The translations under genes were made by a program, and so were the position numbers. The notes beneath the pieces were generated by a model. That model saw only the letters and a list, made by a program, of their open reading frames with translations, had not been told where the DNA came from and made no database searches. 48,270 nt of DNA from Amycolatopsis bullii (GTDB lineage: Bacteria; Actinomycetota; Actinomycetes; Mycobacteriales; Pseudonocardiaceae): contig NZ_BNAW01000064.1 in the NCBI RefSeq assembly GCF_014654205.1, positions 1-48,270 on the forward strand, read 5' to 3'. Positions 39,116-47,986 of the stretch are shown here, piece by piece (position 1 is the stretch's first letter; each line of letters starts with the position of its first letter).

Positions 39116-40663
39116 ATGACGACCGCACCGGTGCTCGAGGTGACCGGGGTGACCAAGCGGTTCCCCGGCACCCTCGCGCTCGACGACGTCAGCTTCGCGC
39201 TGGCGCCGGGCGAGGTGCACGCCCTGGTCGGCGAGAACGGCGCCGGCAAGTCCACGCTGATCAAGGTGCTCACCGGTGTCTACCAGCCCGACGAGGGCGA
39301 GGTGCGCCACCTCGGCGAGCCGGTGACCTTCAAGCGGCCGATCGACGCGCAGCGCGCCGGGATCTCCACGATCTACCAGGAGGTCAACCTCGTCCCGCTG
39401 ATGAGCATCGCCGGCAACGTCTTCCTCGGCCGCGAGCCGCGCACGAAGGCCGGTCTGGTCGACTGGTCGAAGATGTACGCCGACGCCCGCGAGCTGCTCA
39501 AGGGCTACGGCATCGACGACGACGTCAAGCGGCCGCTGCACACCCTCGGTGTCGGCGCGCAGCAGATGGTCGCCCTCGCCCGCGCGGTCTCGACCGACGC
39601 CAAGGTCGTCATCATGGACGAGCCGACGTCGTCGCTCGAACCGCGCGAGGTCGAGACGCTGTTCGAGGTGCTGAACCGGCTGCACGCGCAAGGCATCGCG
39701 ATCGTCTACGTCAGCCACCGGATGGACGAGCTGTACCGGGTGTGCGACAGCGTCACCGTGCTGCGCGACGGCCGGGTCGTCCACAGTGGACCGCTCAAGC
39801 CGCTGCCGCGCATCGAGCTCGTGTCGAAGATGCTCGGCCGGGAGATCAAGCAGATCCGCGAAGAGGGCGTCACGGCGTTCGGCGAAGAGCACGACGTCGA
39901 GCGCGAGCCGCTGCTCAAGGCCGAGAACCTCGCCGGCATGCGGAAGCTGCACGACGTCTCGGTGAGCATCCGGCCCGGCGAGGTCGTCGGCCTGGCCGGG
40001 CTGCTCGGCTCCGGCCGCAGCGAGACCGCGCGGGCCATCGTCGGCGCGTTCCCCCTCGACGGCGGCAGCGTGCTGCTGGCCGGGAAACCGCTGAAGAAGG
40101 GCAAGATCGCCCAAGCCGTGCGGGCCGGGATCGCGCTGCTGGCCGAGGACCGCAAGACCGACGGCATCATCCCGAACCTCTCGGTCCGGGAGAACATCGT
40201 GCTCGCCGCCCTGCCGACGCTCTCGCCGTTCGGCCTGGTCAGCAAGGCCAAGCAGGACAAGATCGTCAAGATCTTCATGGAGCGCCTGCGGATCAAGGCG
40301 GCCGGGCCCGAGCAGAAGGTGTCGGAGCTGTCCGGCGGCAACCAGCAGAAGGTGCTGCTGGCCCGCTGGCTCGCCACCGGCCCGAAGATCCTGCTGCTGG
40401 ACGAGCCGACCCGCGGCATCGACGTCGGCGCCAAGGCCGAGGTCCAGGCGCTGATCGACGAACTCGCGCAGGAAGGGCTCGGCGTGCTGCTCATCTCGTC
40501 CGAACTGGAGGAACTGATCGACGGGTCCGACCGGGTGGTCGTCCTGCGCGACGGCTCGGTCGCCGGCGAGCTGACCGGCGACCGCATCACCGAGGAGAAC
40601 GTCCTGACGGCCATCGCGGCGGAAAGCACCGGGGGTGACAACGATGTCCACCGCCACCCTTGA
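39116..40663 (+). CDS. Sugar ABC transporter ATP-binding protein (RbsA/YtfR-like)
   Basis: A 515-residue double ATPase. Domain 1 has Walker A GENGAGKSTL (near 40), the degenerate signature LGVGAQQMVALARA and VIMDEPTSSLE. Domain 2 has the degenerate Walker A LLGSGRSETARA, signature LSGGNQQKVLLARWL and LLLDEPTRGIDVGAK. This asymmetry is normal in RbsA-type proteins. I chose the ATG at 39116 because GAGG sits 8 bases before it; an ATG at 39086 overlaps the upstream stop as ATGA and would add ten residues. It energises sugar import with the two permeases that follow. Confidence 0.9.
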   Translation: MTTAPVLEVTGVTKRFPGTLALDDVSFALAPGEVHALVGENGAGKSTLIKVLTGVYQPDEGEVRHLGEPVTFKRPIDAQRAGISTIYQEVNLVPLMSIAGNVFLGREPRTKAGLVDWSKMYADARELLKGYGIDDDVKRPLHTLGVGAQQMVALARAVSTDAKVVIMDEPTSSLEPREVETLFEVLNRLHAQGIAIVYVSHRMDELYRVCDSVTVLRDGRVVHSGPLKPLPRIELVSKMLGREIKQIREEGVTAFGEEHDVEREPLLKAENLAGMRKLHDVSVSIRPGEVVGLAGLLGSGRSETARAIVGAFPLDGGSVLLAGKPLKKGKIAQAVRAGIALLAEDRKTDGIIPNLSVRENIVLAALPTLSPFGLVSKAKQDKIVKIFMERLRIKAAGPEQKVSELSGGNQQKVLLARWLATGPKILLLDEPTRGIDVGAKAEVQALIDELAQEGLGVLLISSELEELIDGSDRVVVLRDGSVAGELTGDRITEENVLTAIAAESTGGDNDVHRHP

Positions 40664-41594
40664 GCGCGCGAAGATCACCGCGTGGCTGCAGAACTACGGC
40701 GTCTACCTGGCCGTCGTCGTGCTGGTGCTGTTCAACGTCGTGTTCACCGAGAACTTCCTGTCCGCGGCCAACTTCCGCACCCAGCTGGTGCAGGCGGCGC
40801 CGGTCTGCATCGTCGCGCTCGGCATGGCGCTGGTGATCGGCACCGAGGGCATCGACCTCTCGGTCGGCTCGGTGATGTCGATCGCCGCCGCGCTCATCCC
40901 GCTCTACCTGGGCGCGGGCCCGCTGACGGCGATCATCGTGGCCGTCATCGCCGGGATCGTCTCGGGCCTGTTCAGCGGCTACCTGGTGGCCTACCTGGGC
41001 ATCCAGCCGATCATCGCGACCCTCGCCCTGCTGGTCGGCGGCCGCGGGCTCGCCCTGGTCATCGCCCACGGCCAGCTCGTCCAGCTGCACAACCGCGACT
41101 TCCTGGAGCTCGGCACCGGTGACGTCCTCGGCGTCCCGGTCATGGTCGTCGTCGCGGGCGTGCTCTCCGTGCTGGCGGGGCTGGTCGTGCAGCGCACCAC
41201 GTTCGGGCGGCACCTGGTCGCCATCGGCGGCAACCGGGCCGCGAGCACCCTGGCCGGCCTGCCGGTGAAACGCGTGCTCGTCGGCGTCTACGTCATCTCC
41301 GGGGCACTGGCCGCGGTGGCCGGCGTGCTGGCGACGTCGAGGCTGGGTGCCAGCGACCCGAACGACCTGGGACTGCTGATGGAACTGTCCGCGATCACCG
41401 CGGTCGTCGTCGGCGGCACGCCGCTGACCGGCGGCCGGGTCCGCGTGCTCGGCACCGTGTTCGGCGCGCTGCTCATGCAGCTCGTGCACGCCACCCTGAT
41501 CAAGCACAACCTGCCGGACTCGACCGCGCAGATGGTCCAGGCGGCCATCATCGTCGTCGCGGTCTACGTCGCCCGCGAGCGGAGCAGCCGATGA
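40644..41594 (+). CDS. Sugar ABC transporter permease 1 (RbsC/YtfT-like)
   Basis: A 316-residue inner-membrane permease of the BPD_transp_2 family, with about eight to ten hydrophobic segments. The family landmarks are ALGMALVIGTEGIDLSVGSVMSIAAA and TFGRHLVAIGGNRAASTLAGLPV. The ATG at 40644 follows GGGGGTG; a GTG at 40635 is an alternative. It overlaps the ATPase gene by 20 bp and the next permease gene by 4 bp (ATGA). Confidence 0.9.
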   Translation: MSTATLERAKITAWLQNYGVYLAVVVLVLFNVVFTENFLSAANFRTQLVQAAPVCIVALGMALVIGTEGIDLSVGSVMSIAAALIPLYLGAGPLTAIIVAVIAGIVSGLFSGYLVAYLGIQPIIATLALLVGGRGLALVIAHGQLVQLHNRDFLELGTGDVLGVPVMVVVAGVLSVLAGLVVQRTTFGRHLVAIGGNRAASTLAGLPVKRVLVGVYVISGALAAVAGVLATSRLGASDPNDLGLLMELSAITAVVVGGTPLTGGRVRVLGTVFGALLMQLVHATLIKHNLPDSTAQMVQAAIIVVAVYVARERSSR

Positions 41595-42565
41595 CTGCCA
41601 CCCCCACCGCCGAGCGCAACGCCGCGTTCGCCGGAGTCCTCCAACGCCAGGGCGCGGCCGTCGTGCTCGTGCTCGGCATCGCCGCCGCCTGGTTCGCCTT
41701 CCCCCGCTTCGGCTCCCCCGACAACCTGCGCGACCTCGCGCTGCAGAGCTCGTTCCTCGCGGTGATCGCGCTCGGCATGACGTTCGTGATCATCTCCGGC
41801 GGCATCGACCTGTCGGTCGGTTCGAACTACGCGCTGGGCGGTGTCCTCGCCGCGTACGGCGCCCAGTACGGGCTGGTCGTCGCGATCGTGCTGCCCCTGG
41901 CGGTGTGCTCGCTGATCGGGTTGGTCAACGGCCTGCTCATCGCCCGCACCGGGATGGCGCCGTTCATCGTGACGCTGGCGTCGCTGCTGTTCGCCAGGGG
42001 GCTCCTGCTGGCACTGACGTCCGAAGGTGCGACGACGTACAAAGTGGACGCCGGCTCGGCGTTCCTCTGGCTGGGCCAGGGCACGATCTTCGGCATCGGC
42101 GTCCCGGTCTACCTGACGCTGGTCCTGTTCGCCCTCGGCGGGCTCCTGTTGCGCCGGACGCGGTTCGGCCAGTCGGTGTTCGCCATCGGCGGCGCCGAGC
42201 AGTCGGCGTTGCTGATGGGCCTTCCGGTGGCCCGCACCAAGATCAGCCTCTACACGCTCAGCGGTGCGCTCGCCGGGGTCGCGGGCATCCTCACCGCCGC
42301 GTACCTGCAGTCCGGCGTCACGGTGATCGGCGTCGGCACCGAACTCGACGCGATCTCCGTCGTCGTCATCGGCGGCACGCTGCTCACCGGGGGCGCCGGG
42401 ACGATCATCGGCACGCTCGTCGGCGTGCTGCTGCGCACGCTGATCCAGAACGTCATCAACCAGATCGGCACCCTCGATTCCAACTACCAGACGGTGGTGA
42501 GCGGGGCCTTCCTGCTCGTCGTCGTGGTGATCCAGCGCCTGCTCGCGCGCTCCCGTACCCGCTGA
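41591..42565 (+). CDS. Sugar ABC transporter permease 2 (RbsC/YjfF-like)
   Basis: A 324-residue permease of the same family (ALGMTFVIISGGIDLSVGSNYALGGVLAAYGA, RFGQSVFAIGGAEQSALLMGLPV). It begins at an ATG overlapping the permease 1 stop (ATGA 41591-41594). A pair of different permeases with one double ATPase matches the E. coli ytfQRT-yjfF galactofuranose system and suggests a heterodimeric channel. The GH2 gene follows after 29 bp. Confidence 0.9.
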   Translation: MTATPTAERNAAFAGVLQRQGAAVVLVLGIAAAWFAFPRFGSPDNLRDLALQSSFLAVIALGMTFVIISGGIDLSVGSNYALGGVLAAYGAQYGLVVAIVLPLAVCSLIGLVNGLLIARTGMAPFIVTLASLLFARGLLLALTSEGATTYKVDAGSAFLWLGQGTIFGIGVPVYLTLVLFALGGLLLRRTRFGQSVFAIGGAEQSALLMGLPVARTKISLYTLSGALAGVAGILTAAYLQSGVTVIGVGTELDAISVVVIGGTLLTGGAGTIIGTLVGVLLRTLIQNVINQIGTLDSNYQTVVSGAFLLVVVVIQRLLARSRTR

Positions 42566-42594
42566 ACCCTCGTCCCCTACCAGGAGGTTCACCG

Positions 42595-45054
42595 ATGTTC
42601 CGCCCCGCCCGACTGGCCGCCGTGCTGGCGCTGGCCCTGACCGGATTCGCGGTCCCCGCCGCGCACGCCGCGTCTCCCCCGCAGTGGCAACGGCTCACCC
42701 CGCCGCTGTCCACGCCGTGGACCAACGACGTCTCCCCCACGAACGCATTGCCGGACTACCCGAGACCGCAGCTGACCCGCTCGAAGTGGCAGAACCTCAA
42801 CGGCGTCTGGGAGTTCTCCTCGGCCAAGCCCGGGGAGGCCGCGCCGGTGGGCAAGACGCTGGGCGAGCGCATCCTCGTGCCGTACCCGGTCGAGTCCGCG
42901 CTGTCCGGGATCATGCGCCACGAGACGAACATGTGGTACCGGCGGACGTTCCAGCTGCCCCGCGACTGGCGGGGACAGCGGATCCTGCTGCACTTCCAGG
43001 CCGTCGACTACGACACGACGGTCATCGTCAACGGCAAGACCGTCTCGCGGCACACCGGCGGCTACGACGCTTTCTCGGTCGACGTCACCGACGCCCTGAC
43101 CACCGCGCGCGACCAGGAGCTGATCGTCGGCGTCGCGGATCCGAACGACGCCGGCGGGCAGCCGCTGGGCAAGCAGCGCCAACCCGGTGACGGCATCTTC
43201 TACACGCCGTCCTCGGGCATCTGGCAGACCGTCTGGATGGAGCCGGTGGCGGCCGCGCGCATCGATCGCCTGGACATCACGCCCGACCTCGGTTCCGTGA
43301 CGGTGAAGGCCGTCGTCGGCGGGCCGGTGAAGCAGCGCGTCGAGGCTGTCGCCTACGACCACGGCCGCCCGGTCGGACGCGTGTCCGGCGACGCGAACCA
43401 GCCGTTGAAGCTCAAGGTGGACCGGCCGCACCTGTGGTCGCCGGACGACCCGTTCCTCTACGACCTGCGGGTGAAGCTCGTCCCCTCGGGCGACGAGGTC
43501 GGCTCGTACTTCGGGCTGCGCACGGTCGGGCTCGGCAAGACCGCCGACGGCAAGCAGCGGATGCTGCTCAACGGCAAGTTCGTCATGCAGGTCGGCCCGC
43601 TCGACCAGGGCTTCTGGCCGGACGGCATCTACACCGCGCCGACCGACGCGGCGCTGAAGTTCGACCTGGAGCAGGAGAAGGCGCTCGGCTTCAACATGGT
43701 GCGCAAGCACATCAAGGTCGAGCCGGACCGCTGGTACTACTACGCCGACAAGCTCGGGCTCATGGTGTGGCAGGACATGCCGGCGATGAAGGACGACGTC
43801 GAGCCGTCCGCGGCTTCGCGCGTCACCTTCGAGTCCGAGATGAAGCGGATGATCGACCAGCACCGCAGCTTCCCGTCGATCGTCAGCTGGGTGCCGTTCA
43901 ACGAAGGCTGGGGCGACTACGAGGTCGGCCGCATCGCCGACCTGGTCAAGTCCTGGGACCCCACGCGGCTGGTGAACGCCGAGTCCGGCGTCAACTGCTG
44001 CCGGTCCGAACCGGACAGCGGCCGCGGTGACATCTACGACGACCACAGCTACACCGGCCCGGGCACGCCGATGCAGACCGGCACGCGCGCGGCCGTCGAC
44101 GGCGAGTACGGCGGCCTCGGGCTCAAGGTCGCCGGCCACGAGTTCGACGCGGCGGGCAGCTTCGCCTACGAGATGGAGCCCGACAGCGCGACGCTGACCC
44201 GGCGCTACGGCGAGCTCCAGCAGCGTCTGCTGCTGGTGGCCCAGCGGTGCGGGGTGTCGGCGGGGGTCTACACGCAGACCACCGACGTCGAGAAGGAGGT
44301 CAACGGCTTCTTCACCTACGACCGGCAGGTGAAGAAGATGGACTTCGCGGCGGTCCGCGCGGCGAACCTGGCGGTGATCAAGGGGGCCACCGGTGCCCCG
44401 GTGTCCGGCCCGTCCGTCCCCGCCGGAACGCCCGGGATCGACGGCATCGCCGCCTATCCGTTCGACGAGAACGTGGGCACGGTGGCCGAGGACGTCGTCG
44501 GCAGCCACGACGCCACGCTGGTCGGCGGCGCGTCCTGGACCGCGGGCAAGAGCGGTTCGGCGCTGGCGGTGAACGGGTCGGGCCAGTACGCCGACACGGG
44601 TGCCGCACTGGTGAACACCGAAGGCAGCTACAGCGCGGCGGCGTGGGTTCGCTTCAACGCGGTCGGCGACGGCTTCCAGACGATCGTGAGCCAGGACGGC
44701 GACAGCAACAGCGCGTTCTTCCTGCAGTACTCGGGTGCGGACCACCGGCTCGCGATGAGCTTCGTGGGCACGCGGGCCCTGGCGCCCACGGCTCCGGAAG
44801 CGAACCGCTGGTACCACGTGGTCGGCGTCCGCGACGCGGCTTCGGGCACGCTGAAGCTGTACGTCGACGGCCAGCTGGCGGCCACGAAGAGCGTCTGCCT
44901 CGGCGACGCGTCGACCGGCCACACGGTGATCGGCCGCGGCAAGTACGGCGGCGGCCCGGTCGACTTCCTCAACGGGGCGGTCGACCAGGTCCACGTCTAC
45001 GACCGGGCGCTGTCCGACGCGGACGTGAGCACGCTGTACTCGAGCGGGAAATAG
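42595..45054 (+). CDS. Secreted GH2-family glycosidase with LamG domain
   Basis: An 819-residue secreted enzyme. The signal peptide (1-25) ends VPAAHA. A GH2 sugar-binding jelly-roll domain (about 60-210: WQNLNGVWEFS, MWYRRTFQLP, SSGIWQTVWMEPV) is followed by an Ig-like and a TIM-barrel domain with MVRKHIKVEPDRWYYYADKLGLMVWQDMP and acid/base SWVPFNEGWGDYE (Glu near 437). The nucleophile is probably Glu near 504 in VDGEYGG. Residues about 610-819 are a LamG/concanavalin-like domain. AGGAGG precedes the ATG. Location at the end of the transporter operon implies that it releases the imported sugar from a polymer. Beta-galactosidase-like or furanosidase activity is open. Confidence 0.86.
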   Translation: MFRPARLAAVLALALTGFAVPAAHAASPPQWQRLTPPLSTPWTNDVSPTNALPDYPRPQLTRSKWQNLNGVWEFSSAKPGEAAPVGKTLGERILVPYPVESALSGIMRHETNMWYRRTFQLPRDWRGQRILLHFQAVDYDTTVIVNGKTVSRHTGGYDAFSVDVTDALTTARDQELIVGVADPNDAGGQPLGKQRQPGDGIFYTPSSGIWQTVWMEPVAAARIDRLDITPDLGSVTVKAVVGGPVKQRVEAVAYDHGRPVGRVSGDANQPLKLKVDRPHLWSPDDPFLYDLRVKLVPSGDEVGSYFGLRTVGLGKTADGKQRMLLNGKFVMQVGPLDQGFWPDGIYTAPTDAALKFDLEQEKALGFNMVRKHIKVEPDRWYYYADKLGLMVWQDMPAMKDDVEPSAASRVTFESEMKRMIDQHRSFPSIVSWVPFNEGWGDYEVGRIADLVKSWDPTRLVNAESGVNCCRSEPDSGRGDIYDDHSYTGPGTPMQTGTRAAVDGEYGGLGLKVAGHEFDAAGSFAYEMEPDSATLTRRYGELQQRLLLVAQRCGVSAGVYTQTTDVEKEVNGFFTYDRQVKKMDFAAVRAANLAVIKGATGAPVSGPSVPAGTPGIDGIAAYPFDENVGTVAEDVVGSHDATLVGGASWTAGKSGSALAVNGSGQYADTGAALVNTEGSYSAAAWVRFNAVGDGFQTIVSQDGDSNSAFFLQYSGADHRLAMSFVGTRALAPTAPEANRWYHVVGVRDAASGTLKLYVDGQLAATKSVCLGDASTGHTVIGRGKYGGGPVDFLNGAVDQVHVYDRALSDADVSTLYSSGK

Positions 45055-45083
45055 GCGCCTTTCCGGCACCGCTGGTGCGTATC

Positions 45084-45117
45084 GGGCCCGGGGATCGCGA
45101 TCGCGGTCCCCGGGCCC
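45084..45117. terminator. Strong bidirectional terminator hairpin
   Basis: GGGCCCGGGGA (45084-45094) and TCCCCGGGCCC (45107-45117) form a perfect 11-bp stem. The 12-nt loop contains the palindromic CGCGATCGCG. It separates the plus-strand sugar operon from the convergent TetR gene. Confidence 0.75.
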
Positions 45118-45143
45118 TCGCATTCCAGGGGGACGGCGGCTCG

Positions 45144-45794
45144 TCACCGCCGCCGGGCGACCAGACCGGCCAGCAGGTTCGTGAGGCCCTCCGCCAGCCC
45201 GAACACCGGCGGCTCGCCCTGCTCGGCGGCCGCCACGGCCGCCGTCGGGTGGGCGGCGGGCCACGTACCCGACACGAGGACCACCACCCCGCGGGCGAAG
45301 TGCCGGGCCGCGTCCGGCGGCAGCTCCGGCACCCGGACCCGCACCAGCTCGCCCAGCCGCTCGGTGTTCGCGGCGGCCCGGCGCTTGAAGCTGCGGGCGA
45401 ACTCCACCGGGATGTTGCGCTCCAGCACCGGCGCCATGGCACTCAGCAGTTCGCACAGCACCGGCCGCGCGGCGAGCGTCGCCGCGATCGTGCCGGCGAT
45501 CCGCTCCTCACGGGCGAAGCCGGGTTCCGCCGGGCCCGGTGTCCCGAGGGCCTCCTCCAGGTCGTCGAGCCAAGCCGTCCACGCGCTGTCGAGGACCTCC
45601 AAGAAGATCGCTTCGCGGCTGTCGAAGTACCGGAGCACATTGGACTTCGCCAGCCCGACCCGGCAGCTGAGTTCGCGCAGGCTGATGTCGGCGACCGGAC
45701 GCTCGGCGAGCAGCTCCCTCGCGACGGCGAGGATGACCCGCCGGCGCGCCTCGATCTGCTCGGGCCGGCGGGCGCGCTGGAATCCGGCGCTCAT
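45144..45794 (-). CDS. TetR/AcrR family regulator
   Basis: A 216-residue regulator. The helix-turn-helix is ARRRVILAVARELLAERPVADISLRELSCRVGLAKSNVLRYFDSREAIFLEVL (about residues 16-68), ending with RYF in place of the usual YHF, and is followed by a typical helical domain. It lies 10 bp after the PGPGW-type gene on the same strand, so it may be the distal gene of a three-gene transcript starting at 47627. The target is unknown. Confidence 0.86.
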   Translation of the reverse strand: MSAGFQRARRPEQIEARRRVILAVARELLAERPVADISLRELSCRVGLAKSNVLRYFDSREAIFLEVLDSAWTAWLDDLEEALGTPGPAEPGFAREERIAGTIAATLAARPVLCELLSAMAPVLERNIPVEFARSFKRRAAANTERLGELVRVRVPELPPDAARHFARGVVVLVSGTWPAAHPTAAVAAAEQGEPPVFGLAEGLTNLLAGLVARRR

Positions 45795-45804
45795 GGCGCC
45801 GAGG

Positions 45805-46233
45805 CTACCGGTCGGTCGAGGCCTTGGTCCCGGCCTGGCGGCGCGAGTTGACCCGGTGGTAGCTCCAGCCCAGCAGCGCGAACAGGATCACCGACGACAG
45901 GATCAGGCTCGACCCGGTGCTCCAGCCGCTGAACGGCAGCGACTTGACCGTTCCCCAGACGATCCCCGCCGCCAGCAGCGCCAGCCCGGCCAGCACCGAG
46001 CCGGCGATGCGCAGCGGCGACGACACGCTGTCCTCGGCCGCCTTCATCGCCCTGTCGCGCACCGGGTCGACGTACTTCTCCAGCGCCGGGAACTCCGACG
46101 CCAGCAGCAGCAACCCGGCGAGCACCAGGAGCAGCCCGGGGCCGGGCAGCACGAGCAGCAGCACCCCGACCACCAGCAGCACCGAACCCGCCACGATGAT
46201 CAGGACCCGCTTCGCCTGTTTGCCGATGCCCAC
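45805..46233 (-). CDS. PGPGW/TIGR02611-like small membrane protein
   Basis: A 142-residue membrane protein. Two closely spaced hydrophobic helices (VLIIVAGSVLLVVGVLLLVLPGPGLLLVLAGLLLLASEF, with the PGPG hairpin near residue 30) match the PGPGW family. A second pair of helices (IAGSVLAGLALLAAGIVWG and LILSSVILFALLGWSY) follows. Function is unknown; family members are predicted envelope proteins. The GTG at 46233 has GGGGAG upstream. It overlaps the upstream hydrolase gene by 34 bp in another frame. Confidence 0.78.
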   Translation of the reverse strand: MGIGKQAKRVLIIVAGSVLLVVGVLLLVLPGPGLLLVLAGLLLLASEFPALEKYVDPVRDRAMKAAEDSVSSPLRIAGSVLAGLALLAAGIVWGTVKSLPFSGWSTGSSLILSSVILFALLGWSYHRVNSRRQAGTKASTDR

Positions 46234-47627
46234 TGGGCGTCTCCCCTCGTCTCGTCCGATTCTTCCTGGTCGCGGCCTCGCGTGCCACTCACGAGGGCCC
46301 GTGCCCTGGCCACGGCCACGGTCAGGCCCGCCAGCGCGGCCACGCCGAGCGCGACCACCAGCCCCGGCCAGACGTAGAGCACCTGGGCGTAGGTACCCCG
46401 CCGTCCGGCGAATACCCATCCGAGCAGCTCCGGCAGGAACACCAGCGGGACGAGCGGCAACAGCGGCGGCACCAGCCGCCACCACCGGGGCTTCCGCCCG
46501 GCCCGCCGGACGCCGAGGACCGCGAGCGCCACCGCGGCCAGGGCCAGCGCGCCGAGCACCCGGTCCGCGACCACCCCGGCCGGCGTCGCGGGCTCCGGCG
46601 CCCCGCCCGCCAGCAGGCTCGCGAGGCCGTCGGCCAGCAGCTCCGCCTCGTTGTCCAGCGCCAGTCCGGTGCCGGCCACCACGGCAACGCCGTACCCACC
46701 GGGCAGCAGCACCTGCGCCGCGGTGTGGGTGAACCAGTCGCCGGTGTGCGACAGGCGGCCGTCCCGCGCCCGCCAGCCCAGCGCGTAGTCCCGTCCGGGT
46801 GCGGGCGTGTGCGCCAGCCGGACGGACGCCGGGGACAGCACGCCGCCGCCGTCCTGCTGCGCCCGCAGCCACTTGGCCAGGTCCTCGGCGGTGGCCAGCA
46901 CGCCGTGGCTGCCGCCGGTGAACCAGTCCGGTTCGGACACGGCGACCTCGATCCCGAAGGCCCGGACGTGCCCCTCGGTCCCGGGCGGCGGCGTGTCCAC
47001 GGAGGTGCTCGCGGTCATCCCGAGCGGAGCGAACAGCTTCGTCCTCAGGTACTCGGCGAACGGCTGCCCGGCGACGACCTCGACGATCCGGGCGGCGACC
47101 TCGTAGTTCGGGTTGTGGTAGTGGAACCGCGTGCCGGGCTCGTCGGCGAGTTCCGCGTCCCGCAGCCGGGTGACGGCCTCGGCGAGCGTGTGCGGCTGCG
47201 GCAGTGCGAGGTCGGGGAACGCCGAGTCGGCCATCCCGGACGTCTGGTCCAGCAGCATCCGGACGGTGATCTTCGCGCCGCGCGGATCGGCGAGCCGGAA
47301 GTCCGGCATGTACCGCGTCACCGGCTCGTCCAGTTTCAGCCGTCCCGCTTCGGCCAGCTGCAGGACGGCGAAGGCCGTCATGGACTTGCTCAGCGACGCG
47401 ACCGGCAGCCGGCTCGACGCGGTGAGGGGGGCACCCGCGGCATCGTGACCGTAGCCGGCGACGCGGACGACGTCGTCGCCGTGGGTGACGGCGACCGCCG
47501 CGCCGGGCAGGCCGGTGTGGTCGAGGTAGGCGCGGACGTAGCCGTCGACGTCCTGGGGCGGGCTCGCGCCGGCCGGGGTCGCCGTCGCCAGCATCAGGGC
47601 GGCGAGGACGAGAAGAAGCCTTGTCAT
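46200..47627 (-). CDS. Class C beta-lactamase-like serine hydrolase with C-terminal membrane domain
   Basis: A 475-residue secreted and membrane-anchored hydrolase. The signal peptide (1-21, ending PAGA) precedes a beta-lactamase/D-alanyl-D-alanine carboxypeptidase-type domain (about 25-335). The nucleophile SxxK is in VASLSKSMTAF (near 80), YxN in YHNPNYE (near 168), and the third motif is HTGD (near 295). Four hydrophobic helices follow (about 345-445), so the catalytic domain is tethered outside. It may act on peptidoglycan peptides or D-amino acid esters; true beta-lactamase activity is less likely. Its 3' end overlaps the PGPGW-type gene by 34 bp. Confidence 0.86.
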   Translation of the reverse strand: MTRLLLVLAALMLATATPAGASPPQDVDGYVRAYLDHTGLPGAAVAVTHGDDVVRVAGYGHDAAGAPLTASSRLPVASLSKSMTAFAVLQLAEAGRLKLDEPVTRYMPDFRLADPRGAKITVRMLLDQTSGMADSAFPDLALPQPHTLAEAVTRLRDAELADEPGTRFHYHNPNYEVAARIVEVVAGQPFAEYLRTKLFAPLGMTASTSVDTPPPGTEGHVRAFGIEVAVSEPDWFTGGSHGVLATAEDLAKWLRAQQDGGGVLSPASVRLAHTPAPGRDYALGWRARDGRLSHTGDWFTHTAAQVLLPGGYGVAVVAGTGLALDNEAELLADGLASLLAGGAPEPATPAGVVADRVLGALALAAVALAVLGVRRAGRKPRWWRLVPPLLPLVPLVFLPELLGWVFAGRRGTYAQVLYVWPGLVVALGVAALAGLTVAVARARALVSGTRGRDQEESDETRGDAQWASANRRSGS

Positions 47628-47708
47628 GGCGGTGAAGGTAGGCAGCGCGGGGTGGTGGTCGCTGCTGCCGGACGGCTGGGCCGACCCCCTACTTTCGGCA
47701 GCTCTTGA
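47628..47708. other. Short upstream region of the serine hydrolase gene
   Basis: Contains the start-proximal upstream region of the minus-strand hydrolase gene. I see no clear operator, hairpin or extra gene. It ends at the stop codon preceding the remnant frame that begins at 47709. Confidence 0.5.
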
Positions 47709-47936
47709 CGAGCGGGGTCACTGGTACCAGGCCGGAGCGGTCGAGGTGCCAATGGTCGGCAGCAGTGCTTGAACTTGCGGTTGCTCGACGAGCTGAGGAT
47801 CGACCTGGTGCCGGCGCTGCTCGGCGAAGGCGTGCGGCGCTTCGGTGACACGGCTGCGGATGCGGAACTGGAGCAGGTGGAAGTCGTTGCGGGGCAAGGG
47901 TTTACGCATTTGCGGTACCGGGTGCACTACCGTTGA
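47709..47936 (+). pseudogene. RibD/dihydrofolate reductase-family gene remnant (C-terminal end only)
   Basis: One frame reads GANGRQQCLNLRLLDELRIDLVPALLGEGVRRFGDTAADAELEQVEVVAGQGFTHLRYRVHYR to a stop at 47936, which matches the last third of the RibD C-terminal/DHFR-like family of reductases (GAN-xx-QQCL, LLDELRIDLVPxLLGEG, FTHLRYRV). Upstream in frame there is a stop at 47706-47708 and no ATG or GTG. The first part of the reductase, with the cofactor site, is absent. It is a degraded remnant next to a DUF222 gene. Confidence 0.78.
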
Positions 47937-47957
47937 TCCACCTGATCGAGTGATGAC

Positions 47958-47980
47958 TTGTGTTCGAATCTCGGTAATCT
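47958..47980 (+). promoter_or_regulatory. PafBC/RecA-NDp-like promoter candidate
   Basis: TTGTGTTCGAATCTCGG leads to TAATCT. TGT at 47959-47961 and the following G (47966), an 8-nt spacer, TA at 47975-47976 and T at 47980 reproduce the spacing of the mycobacterial RecA-independent damage promoter (TGTCRGTG-N8-TA-N3-T as I recall it), but the CRGT part is not conserved. It lies 7 bp upstream of the DUF222 ATG. Confidence 0.35.
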
Positions 47981-47986
47981 TGGGTT

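Noticed and set aside
46200..47627. Calling the serine hydrolase a true beta-lactamase resistance gene
   Set aside because: It has SxxK, YxN and HTG-type motifs shared with many carboxypeptidases and esterases, plus a four-helix membrane tail unlike AmpC.
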